A DNA stretch of 64,000 nt from assembly GCF_042657365.1 (NCBI RefSeq), contig NZ_JBHSKT010000001.1, forward strand, positions 310,001 through 374,000. The letters are read 5' to 3'. The stretch is from Adhaeribacter_A terreus. Lineage in GTDB: Bacteria > Bacteroidota > Bacteroidia > Cytophagales > Hymenobacteraceae. Below are positions 18,000-26,948 of this stretch, piece after piece. The position numbers and the translations under genes were made by a program. Numbering within the stretch: position 1 is the stretch's first letter; each line of letters starts with the position of its first letter. The notes below the pieces were generated by a model. That model ran no database searches, had not been told where the DNA came from, and worked only from the letters and a program-made list of their open reading frames with translations.

Positions 18000-18268
18000 C
18001 GTTTTTTTGCCGAAATGCCTACCGTTTTATTGGGTAGTTCTTCGGGTTTTTCAGGTGAAAAGGCTAGCGTTCTTTAGTTAGCTTTTTCTGAGTTTTTCTG
18101 ATCGAAACGGTAGCGTTTTTCTCAGGTGCTGGCTTTATAAGTTCCCTCGTCAGCTGCGCTGGGTCCTTTCGACTCTCGTCTCAGGAATGCTCGGGACGAC
18201 CAGCAGTTTTTTTGCTTAAAACCCTACCGTTTTCAGGTGAGTTTTTCAGCGGGAAACCGTAGCGTTTT
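18000..18268 (-). repeat. Cluster of five CGSTA repeats, nuoE-nuoF spacer
   Basis: Minus-oriented copies are at 18000-18028 (core CGGTAGGC), 18044-18074 (CGCTAGCC), 18090-18119 (CGCTACCG), 18204-18233 (CGGTAGGG) and 18239-18268 (CGCTACGG). Between the third and fourth, 18130-18200 holds a degenerate copy of the TCATTCTGAGCG-type repeat. The 361-base spacer has no gene. Confidence 0.8.
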
Positions 18269-18271
18269 TGC

Positions 18272-18802
18272 TTAGTTGCTTTTTTTCGCAGCAGCTTTAT
18301 TTCGCAGATCTTCGAGCAGTTTATCCATGCTTTCCGGATCAAGGTTTTCGTGGTAATCTTCGTGGATCTGGAGCATTGGTCCCATGCCGCAGGCGGCTAA
18401 ACATTCTACCGTTTTCAGGGTGAACATGCCGTCTGGTGAGGTTTCGCCAACTTTACAGCCGATGCGGTTTTCGATGTGCTCGATCAGTTGGTCGGAGCCG
18501 CGCAGCATGCAAGGTCCGGTGCGGCAAACTTCCAGCACGTAATTTCCAACCGGCTTCAGGTTGAACATGGTATAGAAAGTCGCAACTTCGTATACCTCTA
18601 TTGGTTCAATGCCTAAAATTTCGGCTACTTTATCTTGTACCGCCGGGCTAACCCAACCGCCAAATTCCGCCTGCGCAATGTGAAGCACCGGCAAAACCGC
18701 CGATTTTTTACGGTCAGCCGGGTAGTGGCTAATGTAGCGTTCTATTTCTTTCTGAGCGGCTTCGGAGAATTTAACCTCCGATTTATCTTTAAAATCAACC
18801 AT
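18272..18802 (-). CDS. nuoE: NADH-quinone oxidoreductase subunit E
   Basis: 176 residues, a thioredoxin-like 2Fe-2S subunit (cluster N1a) of the NADH dehydrogenase module. The four cysteine ligands are visible in CRTGPC and in ECLAACGMGP. Its stop codon lies four bases from the last of five CGSTA repeats in the spacer before nuoF. Confidence 0.95.
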   Translation of the reverse strand: MVDFKDKSEVKFSEAAQKEIERYISHYPADRKKSAVLPVLHIAQAEFGGWVSPAVQDKVAEILGIEPIEVYEVATFYTMFNLKPVGNYVLEVCRTGPCMLRGSDQLIEHIENRIGCKVGETSPDGMFTLKTVECLAACGMGPMLQIHEDYHENLDPESMDKLLEDLRNKAAAKKSN

Positions 18803-18805
18803 TTT

Positions 18806-18873
18806 TATTCAGTTTTCAGTGACCAGTTTCCGGTAGAGTTTCTGACTTTTATATCCGTTTTGCCTACCGTTTT
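18806..18873 (-). repeat. Heptad stretch and CGSTA repeat, nuoD-nuoE spacer
   Basis: The segment 18811-18835 has CAGTTTT, CAGTGAC and CAGTTTC heptads. A minus-oriented CGSTA repeat follows at 18844-18873 (AAAACGGTAGGC, then GATATAAAAGTC), with its T-tract replaced by AAAA. Confidence 0.6.
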
Positions 18874-18894
18874 CTGTTCTTATTTCACTGTAAA

Positions 18895-20142
18895 TTAAGC
18901 GTCTAATTCGCCGGCAATTACGTTCATGGAGCTCAGGATCACGATCGCATCCGAAAGCTGTGTGCCGATCACCATTTCCGGGTAAGCCTGGTAGTAAATG
19001 AAGCACGGACGGCGGAAGTGCATGCGGTACGGCGTGCGGCCACCATCGGAAACCAGGTAGAAACCAAGTTCGCCGTTGCCACCTTCTACGCTGTGGTAAA
19101 CTTCACCAACCGGCGCATCGATCTCACCCATCACAATTTTGAAATGGTAGATCAGGGCTTCCATGTTGCGGTAAACCTGCTGCTTCGGCGGTAAATAATA
19201 TTCCGGGGTATCGGCGTGGTAAGGTCCTTCCGGAAGGTTTTCCAGCGCTTGTTTGATGATGCGCAAGCTCTGCCAAACTTCTTCGTTCCGAACCATAAAG
19301 CGGTCGTACGTATCGCCTTTGGAACCAACCGGAATTTCGAAATCGAAGTCCTGGTAAGAAGAATATGGGTTCATTACGCGTACGTCGTAATCGACGCCGG
19401 CAGCGCGTAAGTTTGGTCCGGTGAAGCCGTAATTCAAGGCGCGTTCGGCAGTGATGCCACCCACGTTTTGGGTACGGTCCATGAAAATGCGGTTGCGGTT
19501 GAACATTCTTTCGAACTCAGCCCATACTTTCGGGAATTCATCTAACCATTTGCGCAGTTTTTCGATGGCAATAGGAGAGAGGTCGCGTTCCATACCGCCG
19601 ATCCGACCCATATTGGTGGTTAAGCGGCTGCCGCAGATCTCTTCGTAAATTTCGTAAACTTTTTCGCGTTCCTGGAACACGTAAAGGAAACCGGTAAATG
19701 CACCCGTATCTACGCCCAGAATGGAATTACAGATCAAATGGTCCGTAATACGCGCTAATTCCATGGCTATAACCCGGATATAGTCGGCGCGCTTCGGAGT
19801 TTTTACGCCCAATAGTTTTTCTACCGTCAGCCACCAACCAATATTGTTGATCGGGGCGGAGCAATAGTTCATGCGGTCGGTAAGCGGGGTGATCTGGTAG
19901 AACGGACGACGTTCGCAGATCTTTTCGTAGGCGCGGTGAATGTAACCGATCGTGGGCACGCCCGAAACGATCTTTTCACCGTCCATCTGAAGGATATTCT
20001 GGAAAATACCGTGCGTAGCCGGGTGCGTAGGACCCAGGTTCAGCGTGGTAAGTTCGTTATTAAAGGTATCGACAGTCTGAAGTGAACCGTGCACCTGGTT
20101 AACCGGGTGTTTCACTTCTTCTGCCTTTTTAATGTCTGCCAT
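18895..20142 (-). CDS. nuoD: NADH-quinone oxidoreductase subunit D
   Basis: 415 residues, the 49-kDa-type subunit lining the quinone site. The family signatures LNLGPTHPATHGIFQNILQM, GYIHRAYEKICERRPFYQ and RMHFRRPCFIYYQA are present. It is separate from nuoC, not fused. The spacer to nuoC carries heptad arrays. Confidence 0.97.
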   Translation of the reverse strand: MADIKKAEEVKHPVNQVHGSLQTVDTFNNELTTLNLGPTHPATHGIFQNILQMDGEKIVSGVPTIGYIHRAYEKICERRPFYQITPLTDRMNYCSAPINNIGWWLTVEKLLGVKTPKRADYIRVIAMELARITDHLICNSILGVDTGAFTGFLYVFQEREKVYEIYEEICGSRLTTNMGRIGGMERDLSPIAIEKLRKWLDEFPKVWAEFERMFNRNRIFMDRTQNVGGITAERALNYGFTGPNLRAAGVDYDVRVMNPYSSYQDFDFEIPVGSKGDTYDRFMVRNEEVWQSLRIIKQALENLPEGPYHADTPEYYLPPKQQVYRNMEALIYHFKIVMGEIDAPVGEVYHSVEGGNGELGFYLVSDGGRTPYRMHFRRPCFIYYQAYPEMVIGTQLSDAIVILSSMNVIAGELDA

Positions 20143-20145
20143 TTT

Positions 20146-20311
20146 TATTTGGTTGTTAGTTGTTGGTTGTTCGTTGTTGGTTTTCGAAATGAAACCATTA
20201 ACTGGTAACCTGGTAACTAATTCACTTAATTGTCTCTTCCTGAAGTTTCTCGGTTTCGATGTTCATTTCAGATTTTTAGCTTTCACCAACAACGAATAAC
20301 GAGCAACGAAA
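20146..20311. repeat. Heptad stutter arrays, nuoC-nuoD spacer
   Basis: The segment 20151-20182 is GTTGTTA, GTTGTTG, GTTGTTC, GTTGTTG. The segment 20196-20222 has TAACTGG / TAACCTGG / TAACTAA. The segment 20284-20311 is an inverted array of AACAACG, AATAACG and AGCAACG. The first and last could pair. No convincing CGSTA repeat lies between. Confidence 0.7.
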
Positions 20312-20818
20312 TTATCTTCCGAAGAAGAGGTCTACTTTATCTTCCCGGGTGCCGTCTTCCAGCGGATAATGCTTCAGCATCGGGTGGTAATCCATGTCTT
20401 CCACGTTCAGAATGCGGATCAGATTTGGGTGACCTTCGAACTTGATGCCGTAAAAATCGAAAGCTTCACGCTCCATCCAGTTAGCGGTGGCGTAAAGCCT
20501 GGTGGCAGTTGGTACTACCGGGTCGGCAATCGGGAAGAAGATCTTGATGCGCAGGCGAACGTTGTGAACCAGGCTGTGAACATGGTAGATCATGCCCAGT
20601 TCCTGGTCTTTGTTGCTTGGGTAATGAATGCCGCACATGGTGGTGAGGAAATTCATTTGCAGTAATTCGTCCGCGTGCAGAAACTCCAGCATTGGAATTA
20701 TCTGCTCGCGGGGAATGGTAACTGTCAGCAGGCCGTAAGGCTCATGTACATCGGAAAGATATTGTCCGAAAGTTGGCTGTAAGCGCTCTAAAACTGCCTG
20801 ATTGGTAAGTTCGGCCAT
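20312..20818 (-). CDS. nuoC: NADH-quinone oxidoreductase subunit C
   Basis: 168 residues, the 30-kDa-type subunit of the peripheral arm. The family signature is visible as ERE-AFDFYGIKFEGHPNLIRI and the ending HYPLEDGTREDKVDLFFGR. Only two bases separate it from nuoB. Confidence 0.95.
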   Translation of the reverse strand: MAELTNQAVLERLQPTFGQYLSDVHEPYGLLTVTIPREQIIPMLEFLHADELLQMNFLTTMCGIHYPSNKDQELGMIYHVHSLVHNVRLRIKIFFPIADPVVPTATRLYATANWMEREAFDFYGIKFEGHPNLIRILNVEDMDYHPMLKHYPLEDGTREDKVDLFFGR

Positions 20819-20820
20819 GC

Positions 20821-21375
20821 TTATTTGATGTTGTAAGAAGCTAAAAGTTCCTGATATTCAGGGGAGTTACGACGGCGCAACGATTCGTTGGCAGCTAAGT
20901 CCTGCACGCGCAGCAAACCATCTAAAACGGCTTCCGGACGCGGCGGGCAACCCGGCACATACACGTCAACCGGAATAATGCGGTCGATGCCTTGTAATAC
21001 CGAATACGTATCGAAAATACCACCCGAAGAAGCGCAGGCGCCCATGGCTAAAACCCAACGTGGTTCCGCCATCTGCTCATAAACCTGCTTTACAATCGGC
21101 GCCATTTTCTTTGCGATTGTTCCCATAACCATCAGCAGATCGGCCTGGCGAGGGGAAAAACTTGGGCGTTCGGAACCGAAACGGGAGATATCGTAGTGCG
21201 AGCCCATGGTAGCCATAAACTCGATACCGCAGCAGGAGGTAGCAAAAGGCAGCGGCCACAGCGAGTTTTTACGCGCCATACCTACCACTTTTTCCAGACT
21301 TGTAGCGAAGAATCCAGCGCCTTCGTGGCCATCTGGTGCTTCGATCATTTTAATATTGCTATTCGAATTGCTCAT
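20821..21375 (-). CDS. nuoB: NADH-quinone oxidoreductase subunit B
   Basis: 184 residues, holding cluster N2 next to the quinone site. The tandem cysteines are visible in PFATSCCGIEF, with further ligands in ALGACASSGG and VPGCPPRPEAVLDGL. It lies between nuoA and nuoC. Confidence 0.97.
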   Translation of the reverse strand: MSNSNSNIKMIEAPDGHEGAGFFATSLEKVVGMARKNSLWPLPFATSCCGIEFMATMGSHYDISRFGSERPSFSPRQADLLMVMGTIAKKMAPIVKQVYEQMAEPRWVLAMGACASSGGIFDTYSVLQGIDRIIPVDVYVPGCPPRPEAVLDGLLRVQDLAANESLRRRNSPEYQELLASYNIK

Positions 21376-21464
21376 AAAACTTGTAATCTAAATTTGAAAA
21401 ACCGGGCTTAAATCTGCCCTCTTTTCAACACAGCAGCGTTTTTAAAAGTTTACTACCTGCCGGT

Positions 21465-21839
21465 TTATTCCCACTTCAGGATACCCTTTTTGATAACGTA
21501 CACAAAACCAGCCATCAGCAAGCCCATGAACGTGATCATCTGGATAAATCCTTCGGTACCTAAAGCCTTGAAATTCACGGCCCAAGGGTACATGAAAATG
21601 ATCTCGATATCGAAAAGTACAAAAAGGATCGCGGTCATGAAATACTTGTAAGAGATTGGCGTACGGGCGTTTCCTACAGTTGGAATACCGCATTCCCAGG
21701 CATCGTCTTTTACTTTAGAATGGCGTTTCGGGCCAATTAAGTGGGTCACGCCCATGGCAAATGCCACGAAACCCAGCGCAGCCAGAAACTGCACAATGAT
21801 CGGGAGGTAATCGTAAGGGATATATGTTGCTTGTTCCAT
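21465..21839 (-). CDS. nuoA: NADH-quinone oxidoreductase subunit A
   Basis: 124 residues from the ATG at 21839; a longer frame starts at TTG inside the likely promoter box. It is a three-helix membrane subunit with the conserved YECG-type loop, here DDAWECGIPTVGNAR, and the acidic ILFVLFDIEIIFMYPWAV helix. It is the first gene of the cluster. Confidence 0.95.
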   Translation of the reverse strand: MEQATYIPYDYLPIIVQFLAALGFVAFAMGVTHLIGPKRHSKVKDDAWECGIPTVGNARTPISYKYFMTAILFVLFDIEIIFMYPWAVNFKALGTEGFIQMITFMGLLMAGFVYVIKKGILKWE

Positions 21840-21872
21840 TTTAAAATACGGTCTAAGGCCAAAATTTGGGAG

Positions 21873-21905
21873 CAAAATTAGAGATTAATCATAAACATTA
21901 CAAGC
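21873..21905 (-). promoter_or_regulatory. Candidate promoter of the nuo cluster
   Basis: The minus strand has CTTG, 20 bases, then TAATTTTG at 21873-21880. This fits the Bacteroidota primary-sigma pattern (TTTG at -33, TAnnTTTG at -7) and gives a leader of about 27 bases before the nuoA ATG. Confidence 0.5.
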
Positions 21906-21942
21906 TAATAGTTGGAATAGAATGATTCTGAATAAGCTTTGC

Positions 21943-21972
21943 AAAACGCTAGGGTTTTGGTTGGAAAAAGTC
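21943..21972 (+). repeat. CGSTA repeat upstream of the nuo promoter
   Basis: It reads AAAACGCTAGGGTTTT, GGTTGG, AAAAAGTC. It is the first of a long series of plus-oriented copies. Confidence 0.85.
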
Positions 21973-22004
21973 AGGGTTACGGTTTTTCTATAAGCTCCTG
22001 AAAA

Positions 22005-22050
22005 CAAAAAAACTACCGCCTTCCTGAATTTTGGAAAATTGTAGCTTTTA
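22005..22050 (-). terminator. Terminator of the barrel protein gene, CGSTA-derived type
   Basis: Arms AAAACTAC and GTAGCTTT surround a loop containing CCGCCTTCCT and GGAAAA. Loop and arms match the terminators at 22950, 25360 and 26949, but this copy has lost part of its stem. Confidence 0.6.
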
Positions 22051-22073
22051 TGCTGGAAAATTTGGTGCAAAGC

Positions 22074-22883
22074 CTATTCTTGTTTCTTCCGCTTGCTAAA
22101 ACTGTAAGTCAACTCCAGGTTTAAATTAAGCGCTTCCGCTCTGGATATGACACTGCCGGTTTCAAAAGGTTCTTTGACAGTACCCGTTTGTTCGCCCGGT
22201 TGAAACTGGTAGTTATAGGTATATTCGAAATTTACGAGACTAACCGGCCGGGTGCCAATTTGATATTCAACACCTAATGAAAAGTTGATGTTCTTATAAA
22301 GCTGCGTCTCAACTTCCAGGCCGGTATGGAATAGCCAGATTTTCTTCATATTTCCTACGTAATCAAAACCACTCGTTTTAATAGCAAAGTATTCTGGTTT
22401 ATCCGGTGAATAAGGAAAAATATAATAGTAGCCATTCAGGTGATCTCGCCAGGGGTTTTTAATATGATCCAGAAAAGGGTAGGGGTAGTACCGGCTTCCA
22501 CCCAACATGGTCCGGATTTTAAATTTAGCCTCCGGATTATTCAGTACTGCTTTAAAATATAAAGAGGCTGCTGAGCCGTGGTGTTTTATAACTATTTGCG
22601 GTGGGTCTGGGTAGAAAGGAGACTTTCCAAAATTCATTACTCTGGCGTGGTACTGGTCATTATACCGGATCTCAACGCTGAATTTTTGTTTAACAAAATG
22701 GTAACCCGCAACCAAACCTATTGTGTGTCTCACTTTATAGTTCTGGAAACTTTCACTCGTCCAATAATTAGTGGTAGTGTTTGAGAAGGATATGTTCGGG
22801 CCACCTTTTATGCCAGTATAAAACTGGGCTTCAACCTGAAAACAAGCAAGTAAAATCAGAAAAGTGAGCACCAGTTTTTTCAT
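22074..22883 (-). CDS. Outer-membrane beta-barrel protein
   Basis: 269 residues. The Sec signal peptide MKKLVLTFLILLACFQVEAQ is followed by alternating amphipathic strands beginning FYTGIKGGPNISFS and ending ALNLNLELTYSFSKRK, as in PorT-family/OMP_b-brl proteins of Bacteroidota. No enzymatic motif is seen. The barrel probably resides in the outer membrane; ligand or partner cannot be told. It heads a group of T9SS cargo genes, each ending in a related terminator. Confidence 0.75.
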   Translation of the reverse strand: MKKLVLTFLILLACFQVEAQFYTGIKGGPNISFSNTTTNYWTSESFQNYKVRHTIGLVAGYHFVKQKFSVEIRYNDQYHARVMNFGKSPFYPDPPQIVIKHHGSAASLYFKAVLNNPEAKFKIRTMLGGSRYYPYPFLDHIKNPWRDHLNGYYYIFPYSPDKPEYFAIKTSGFDYVGNMKKIWLFHTGLEVETQLYKNINFSLGVEYQIGTRPVSLVNFEYTYNYQFQPGEQTGTVKEPFETGSVISRAEALNLNLELTYSFSKRKKQE

Positions 22884-22949
22884 AGTTCAAGATAGTGCTT
22901 TAAAATGTCAATAATACAACACTGTTGCCGGTTTTCTATTTTCCTAAAA

Positions 22950-23009
22950 CAAAAAAGCTACCGCCTTCCTTTATTCTGGAAAACGGTAGCTTTTTGAGGT
23001 GAAAAAGTC
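22950..23009 (-). terminator. Terminator with a CGSTA repeat as one arm
   Basis: Arms AAAAAGCTACCG and CGGTAGCTTTTT with loop CCTTCCTTTATTCTGGAAAA. The CGSTA repeat at 22980-23009 (plus; AAAACGGTAGCTTTTT, GAGGTG, AAAAAGTC) supplies the right-hand arm. It would terminate the minus-strand gene ending at 23019. Confidence 0.8.
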
Positions 23010-23018
23010 AGTTGAGAA

Positions 23019-24368
23019 TTATTGCTTTATAATGCGCTTTACGGTTGAACCTGCTTCCGTTTGCAATTGCAGCAGGTACATTCCTTTTGGTAAAGCTTCC
23101 ATATTCAAAGCATTTTCTGCCCCGGCCCGGAAGGTTTGGGAAAGCCAGATTTTACCGGTTACGTCAGCAATAGTAGCGGTAAAAGCGCCTTTGTTTTCCG
23201 GAATAGAAACCATAACTACATTGGTAGCCGGGTTCGGGAAAACGTTCACCGCTGTTTCGGCCAGCAGATTTTTGACTCCGGAAACATTGAAGAGCTGGAA
23301 ATTGCTGTAAACTTCTTTATAGCGGTTTACCAGCGTAGAAGTGCCGGTGCCCCAGGAGTCCTGGTAAATCCGTTCCGTTACATCAATGCCCGAATAGGTT
23401 AGCACCTGGCGTTCTTCACCATTATATACCCAGGTGCTTGTTGTAGCATTCCAGCTTTCTTCCAGCCAGCCGGTAAAATTTTTATTGTTGTCGTAGGTTT
23501 CGGTTTCGCGCGAAGAATTTATCCAGGCAGTGCCGGTCCAGTCTTCATAAATGCCAACGTGACCACCATTGGCATCATAAACCGAAGAATATTTTTCGTC
23601 CTTCACCCACACGCCGTTGTCGAAAGCTTCCAATATATAAGCGGAAGGTATTTCGTGCAGTACATGCCAGGTCAGATTCAGGCCCCGATAGGTATCTACC
23701 CACACGCCATTGTCGAAATCCTGCATATTTACACTGGTTGCTACGCCCCCCACGTTACTTACAAGAATCCGGTCGTCTAATTCCCAGGCGGTTCCATCCC
23801 AAACAGAATAGGTGAGGCTGGTCACCAGGTCGTTGGCATCGTAAACAGTTTGTTCACGGCCATCTTTTGCCCAAATCCCGTTGTTGCTATCCCAGAGCTC
23901 GTAAATAAGTTCGGTTTTGTTGCCTTTTGTATTATACGTGATCAGGGTTCTATAGCCATCTGTCAGTTGCCAGGCGGTGCCGTCCCACTCTTCGATCAGA
24001 TATTCAGTTTCGTTGCCTTTTGCATCGTAAGTGGTTCTTTCACGCCCCAGGTTCTGGCCCGAAGCCGGGGTTGTGTAAAGGCGTTGCGTTAAGCGGCCCT
24101 GCGAATCGTAGGTATAGGTGCTGCTGGACTGAAGCTGCCAGTTGCCGCTGCTGGGATCAACTGTATAATCCATGCTGTTACCCGGCCTCGAAACCATTCC
24201 GTTTGTTCTGGCATGGCTGCTGTATTGGCTATCAGATGGTTTTATCGTTAGTTTTCCGGGCCGGAATTTTAGTGCATTTTCCTGGGCCATAACGTTGTTG
24301 TCAGCGCCAGATAGCAGCAATACGGTAAACGCCGCTGTTAAAAATTTGGAAGTAAATAATGCAGTCAT
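23019..24368 (-). CDS. Secreted T9SS cargo protein with YD-like repeats
   Basis: 449 residues. After a signal peptide (to about residue 28, VMAQ) the body is a run of strand repeats of the type TYDSQGRLTQ, YDAKGNETEYLIEEWDGT and YNTKGNKTELIYELWDS. These resemble the RHS/YD beta-hairpin repeats of antiparallel sheet proteins. The C-terminus is a T9SS type A sorting domain (VNVFPNPATNVVMVSIPEN ... LLQLQTEAGSTVKRIIKQ). It is clearly paralogous to the product of 25420-26778. Probably displayed on the cell surface; function unknown. Confidence 0.85.
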   Translation of the reverse strand: MTALFTSKFLTAAFTVLLLSGADNNVMAQENALKFRPGKLTIKPSDSQYSSHARTNGMVSRPGNSMDYTVDPSSGNWQLQSSSTYTYDSQGRLTQRLYTTPASGQNLGRERTTYDAKGNETEYLIEEWDGTAWQLTDGYRTLITYNTKGNKTELIYELWDSNNGIWAKDGREQTVYDANDLVTSLTYSVWDGTAWELDDRILVSNVGGVATSVNMQDFDNGVWVDTYRGLNLTWHVLHEIPSAYILEAFDNGVWVKDEKYSSVYDANGGHVGIYEDWTGTAWINSSRETETYDNNKNFTGWLEESWNATTSTWVYNGEERQVLTYSGIDVTERIYQDSWGTGTSTLVNRYKEVYSNFQLFNVSGVKNLLAETAVNVFPNPATNVVMVSIPENKGAFTATIADVTGKIWLSQTFRAGAENALNMEALPKGMYLLQLQTEAGSTVKRIIKQ

Positions 24369-24486
24369 AAAAAGAGAGATGAATTGACAATAACTAAAAA
24401 TAACGTAATTGATCTGCTAAAGTGGCTAAAATGTGGCGAACAGTCTGTTTTCTGAGTAATCGGCTGAAAAAGTGCTTTTTGGAACC

Positions 24487-24516
24487 AAAACGGTAGGGTT
24501 TTAAGCCGAAAAACTG
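24487..24516 (+). repeat. CGSTA repeat after a T9SS cargo gene
   Basis: It reads AAAACGGTAGGGTTTT, AAGCCG, AAAAACTG, and lies 13 bases from the end of the minus-strand gene at 24529. Confidence 0.8.
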
Positions 24517-24528
24517 CCTGGAATAGAA

Positions 24529-25179
24529 TTATTGTTTCATAAATTTCCGTACCACCAAACCTTCTTCTGATTGCAATTGCAGCACATAAATACCGGCCGG
24601 CAGCGCAGCAATTGACAGTTGATTTTTCCTGTTTGGTTGTAGCTTTTCTGTAAGCAGGGTTTTTCCGGTCAGGTCTTTTATAGTAGCTACCAAAGCAGGG
24701 CTGTGAATTTCAGCGGTTTCCAGGTTTAAAAATTCCTGCGCCGGATTAGGGAAAAGTTTAATAGGGAGCACTTTTTTTGCAGTTTCCTGAATTCCCGAAA
24801 CGCCCGAGCAAATGGAGATCCGGGAGGTAATGGTTTGTTGCACCTGCCCGTTAAAAATGCCTTGTGCCACAACTTTATATTGCCCGAAGATTGAGGGCGC
24901 CGGCACATTTATTATACGGTAAAGAGGGTATGGCATTGCCGGACCCGCACCGGAAATAAAATTGAATCTGGCATAAATGGTATCGTTACTTACCGAAAAA
25001 CTCTGGGTGCCATACTGAATACTGCCATCGGCCACAATTCCGAAAACTTCCACATCAAATTCGCTTGCCTGGCAGATATAAGGCGGCGCCCAGATGCTAT
25101 CGAAGCTGAAAGTAGTTTGCGCAAAAGCACATCCGGAAAAGCCGGCTACCAGGCACAAAAGCAGTAAAAGTTTTTTCAT
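24529..25179 (-). CDS. Small secreted T9SS cargo protein
   Basis: 216 residues. The signal peptide MKKLLLLLCLVAGFSGCAFA ends near residue 20. A short beta-rich domain of about 110 residues is followed by a T9SS type A sorting domain (LPIKLFPNPAQEFLNLE ... LQLQSEEGLVVRKFMKQ). A lipobox-like GC is present, but the AFA-Q junction suggests ordinary cleavage. It lies between two YD-repeat paralogues and may have arisen or travelled with them. Confidence 0.8.
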   Translation of the reverse strand: MKKLLLLLCLVAGFSGCAFAQTTFSFDSIWAPPYICQASEFDVEVFGIVADGSIQYGTQSFSVSNDTIYARFNFISGAGPAMPYPLYRIINVPAPSIFGQYKVVAQGIFNGQVQQTITSRISICSGVSGIQETAKKVLPIKLFPNPAQEFLNLETAEIHSPALVATIKDLTGKTLLTEKLQPNRKNQLSIAALPAGIYVLQLQSEEGLVVRKFMKQ

Positions 25180-25359
25180 AGTTCAGGCAGCATCAATCAA
25201 GATCATGACGCCGGTTTAAGCAATTCCGTTGCAGGCATTTCCCGGTTTCTGAAGCTAAAGACAAAAGAAATTTTTGATACCCTTAGCCGCGTGAAAATAT
25301 TTTACAACCGACTTAATGCAGATGCAGAAACTCGCGAATTTGTTGCCTGTCATGACAAT

Positions 25360-25413
25360 AAAAAAGCTACCGTTCTCTTTCAAAAAACGGTAGCTTTTTG
25401 GCACTAAAAAGTC
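25360..25413 (-). terminator. Terminator with a CGSTA repeat as one arm
   Basis: Arms AAAAAGCTACCGTT and AACGGTAGCTTTTT with loop CTCTTTCAAA. The CGSTA repeat is at 25384-25413 (plus; AAAACGGTAGCTTTTT, GGCACT, AAAAAGTC). It ends the gene at 25420. Confidence 0.85.
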
Positions 25414-25419
25414 TGTTTG

Positions 25420-26778
25420 TTAGTTTTTTAGGATTTTTCGAACTGTCTGACCTTTCTCTGTTTCGAGTTTCAGTAAATAAATTCCTGGTTTCAGGTTTTC
25501 TAAGTTTAGTTTTTTTGCTTCCGAAGCTTTGAAATGATGTGTTAAAATTACTTTACCGGTTACGTCTGTAAGTTGGGCAGTAACTATCTGCGTATTTTCC
25601 AGAAGGTCTATGTTGAGCAGATTTTGGGTTGGGTTCGGGTAAATGCTAACTGAAATTTCCTGTGGAACTTCATTTTTGATGCCGGTAATAGAAAAATATT
25701 GAAAATTTGAATAAACCCAGCGTTGATTAAAATTATATGTTTGGGTATTAGTTTGATAAATTTGAGATCGTGTTTCTAAAATATCTTGGTTAGGACTATA
25801 AGTATGAAGAAATTTATGATGATTGCTCAATACCCAATTCCCGTTTTGCCATGTCTCTGAGCCAATGCCAATTACATTAAAAAGAGAGTCTTGTTCAACG
25901 AATTGGGTAAAGTCATTTGCCCAGTTCCCATTTTTAAAACTTTGAATAGTTTCTTTAAAACCTCCATTGGTATCGTATACTTTCGAATATTTAGATTCAT
26001 TCACCCAGTTTCCATTGTTCCAGATTTCCCTGGAAAAGTTTACAAGGCCATCCACAAGCATCCCACTTTTTTTTTCCCAAGCTAAATTAGTGTAGCGGTA
26101 CGTTTGGTGCCAGTTGCTATTAACGTAGGTTTCAGTAATATAGGAAGTAATTTTGTTTGTTGAATTGTATAAATAATTTGTGATTCGCGATTTTTTTTCC
26201 CAAACGTTTAGGTTTGAATTCCATACACTGTATTCATAACTGTCTTCTCTATTTTGATTATCAAATCCATAGACGTGTAGGTCTTTGTTGTTCCAAGTAA
26301 TTGCTCCCATATTTTTACGTTCTTGTAAAATAATCTCTGTAAGATTACCTTGACTGTCATAAGTAAGAACGTAACGAGTTCCATCACCTGCATACCAAGC
26401 ATTATTGCGCCACATATCTCCAGTTTCCTGAATACGAAACCCTGTACTATCATAGAAATATTGATATTGATACATGTTTTGACCTGTTGGAGTCTGAATT
26501 AAACGTTCAATTACATTTCCCTTTGAATCATGAATATAAGTTGAATTTGAATTATGCTGCCAGCCATTGGAAACATAACCATAATTCATGCTCGATCCTG
26601 GCCTTGAAACAACCCAATTAGTTCTTGTTCCTAGATGACCATATTGAATAGGAGTTTTATTTTGAAATTCATAAAGTCTTAGCCTGCTTTCTTGTCCGAA
26701 ACTTTCTGATTGAAAACTTGCAAACATAAGGGCTAAGAAAAATTGCAAAACTAAAAGCGATGTAGAGCAGTTCTTCAT
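25420..26778 (-). CDS. Secreted T9SS cargo protein with YD-like repeats, paralogue
   Basis: 452 residues. A signal peptide (to about residue 28, ESFGQ) precedes YD-like strand repeats (YIHDSKGNVIERLIQTPTGQ, YDSQGNLTEIILQERKN) and a T9SS type A sorting domain (VSIYPNPTQNLLNIDLLEN ... LLKLETEKGQTVRKILKN). Its layout and many motifs (RLYEF/LKFRPG, SRPGSSMNY) match the product of 23019-24368. Its DNA is visibly richer in A+T than that paralogue, which suggests a separate history or transfer rather than a very recent tandem duplication. Confidence 0.85.
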   Translation of the reverse strand: MKNCSTSLLVLQFFLALMFASFQSESFGQESRLRLYEFQNKTPIQYGHLGTRTNWVVSRPGSSMNYGYVSNGWQHNSNSTYIHDSKGNVIERLIQTPTGQNMYQYQYFYDSTGFRIQETGDMWRNNAWYAGDGTRYVLTYDSQGNLTEIILQERKNMGAITWNNKDLHVYGFDNQNREDSYEYSVWNSNLNVWEKKSRITNYLYNSTNKITSYITETYVNSNWHQTYRYTNLAWEKKSGMLVDGLVNFSREIWNNGNWVNESKYSKVYDTNGGFKETIQSFKNGNWANDFTQFVEQDSLFNVIGIGSETWQNGNWVLSNHHKFLHTYSPNQDILETRSQIYQTNTQTYNFNQRWVYSNFQYFSITGIKNEVPQEISVSIYPNPTQNLLNIDLLENTQIVTAQLTDVTGKVILTHHFKASEAKKLNLENLKPGIYLLKLETEKGQTVRKILKN

Positions 26779-26948
26779 AGTATTTTGGTTTAGATCATTA
26801 ACAATAGGTGAAAGGTATTGCTTTTAAATCTTTCAACAAAAAAATAATTTTTATAATTAGACTTGTTGGCTGAAATATTTTCAAGTGTAACTATTTGATA
26901 ATGAATATTTTATTTGTTGTGTATTCAGACTTTTAGTAGGTTCTGTAA

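Noticed and set aside
21417..21446. Degenerate CGSTA-like sequence between nuoA and nuoB
   Set aside because: The core TA and the T-tract are lost; too weak to count.
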